NCBI RefSeq assembly: GCF_004138165.1
Contig: NZ_RYFF01000007.1
Coordinates: 105,186 to 169,185 of the forward strand
DNA: 64,000 nucleotides
Source: Candidatus Chloroploca sp. Khr17
Lineage (GTDB): Bacteria; Chloroflexota; Chloroflexia; Chloroflexales; Chloroflexaceae
Reading direction: 5' to 3'
This document shows, piece by piece, positions 63,923 through 64,000 of this stretch. Each line of letters begins with the position of its first letter. Positions within the stretch are counted from its first letter, which is position 1. Made by a program: the position numbers and the translations under genes. The notes beneath the pieces were generated by a model. The model was not told the origin of the DNA. It saw nothing but the letters and a program-made list of their open reading frames with translations, and ran no database searches.

Positions 63923-64000
63923 TGTGACAACTCCCAATTCTAAAGAATTGGGCTTCTCGGTTCATCCGGCAACCTATCGGCCACCGTCCCCGAGGGCGGT
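63923..64000 (-). mobile_element. Probable right end of an IS200/IS605-type (TnpB) element, continuing outside
   Basis: On the minus strand the end reads GACGGTGGCCGATAGGTTGC, then CGGATGAACCGAGAAG, the hairpin CCCAATTCT-TT-AGAATTGGG (63952-63933) and GAGTTGTCAC. This arrangement, a GGTGGCCG-type stem, GAAGCCC and a subterminal hairpin before TTGTCA, is what I know from the right ends and omega-RNA scaffolds of IS605 elements carrying tnpB. The gene itself would lie to the right of the window. The exact end is uncertain. Confidence 0.5.

Overview
This window looks like a chromosomal stretch of a GC-rich Chloroflexota bacterium, probably close to the filamentous Chloroflexales. That placement is an inference from the style of the proteins: a complete 14-gene nuo operon, a soluble Hdr/fumarate reductase/2-oxoglutarate:ferredoxin oxidoreductase cluster, UbiB-type kinases, and secreted proteins with a C-terminal LPLI-type tail. 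There is no rRNA or photosynthesis gene here to settle it, and I found no tRNA, rRNA, CRISPR array or complete transposase gene.

Layout. 1-313: 5' part of isocitrate dehydrogenase on the minus strand. 537-16604: nuoA-nuoN behind a consensus sigma-70 type promoter, with a Uma2-family nuclease gene lodged between nuoF and nuoG. 16876-28317: an electron-transfer and carbon cluster, made of a double-length HdrA, MvhD, an FrhB-like iron-sulfur protein, HdrC, HdrB, the two soluble subunits of a fumarate reductase/succinate dehydrogenase, and ferredoxin plus 2-oxoglutarate:ferredoxin oxidoreductase (korDABC). 28388-30439: a degenerate M50-like membrane protein and a glycosyltransferase on the minus strand. 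30800-35449: glutamate synthase large subunit, with its own promoter and a leader hairpin. 35560-41003: a 40-residue membrane peptide and a four-gene exopolysaccharide or glycolipid set. 41024-60867: mostly minus-strand housekeeping and envelope genes (fumarase-family lyase, lipoprotein serine protease, thiamine pyrophosphokinase, UbiB kinase, diacylglycerol kinase, membrane glycosyltransferase, secreted beta-propeller, LamG-like protein, aldehyde dehydrogenase, homoserine dehydrogenase, NAD synthase), interrupted by a plus-strand NrtR-type Nudix regulator, MATE exporter and histidine phosphatase. 61039-62978: a LolA-like lipoprotein and an ABC ATPase. 63041-63865: a GrdB/PrdB-like protein with an in-frame UGA, a probable selenoprotein. 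63923-64000: what looks like the right end of an IS200/IS605-type element that continues outside the window.

How the genes fit together. Isocitrate dehydrogenase, fumarase, fumarate reductase, KorABCD and GltB all act around the malate-fumarate-succinate-2-oxoglutarate-glutamate arm of the TCA cycle. The Hdr proteins written into the same cluster as the fumarate reductase and Kor suggest that electrons are exchanged among ferredoxin, a pyridine nucleotide and the fumarate/succinate couple by flavin-based bifurcation, while Nuo handles the membrane side. This is a hypothesis from gene order, not something shown by sequence alone.

Repeats. Intergenic DNA is unusually rich in palindromes: hairpins sharing a CCAGC-loop-GCTGG core, a 147-bp family of terminal-inverted-repeat elements (two members interrupt the Hdr/Kor cluster), a second family with AGGGCGATTGCAT ends, and GC-rich GGCACGGC...GCCGTGCC palindromes.
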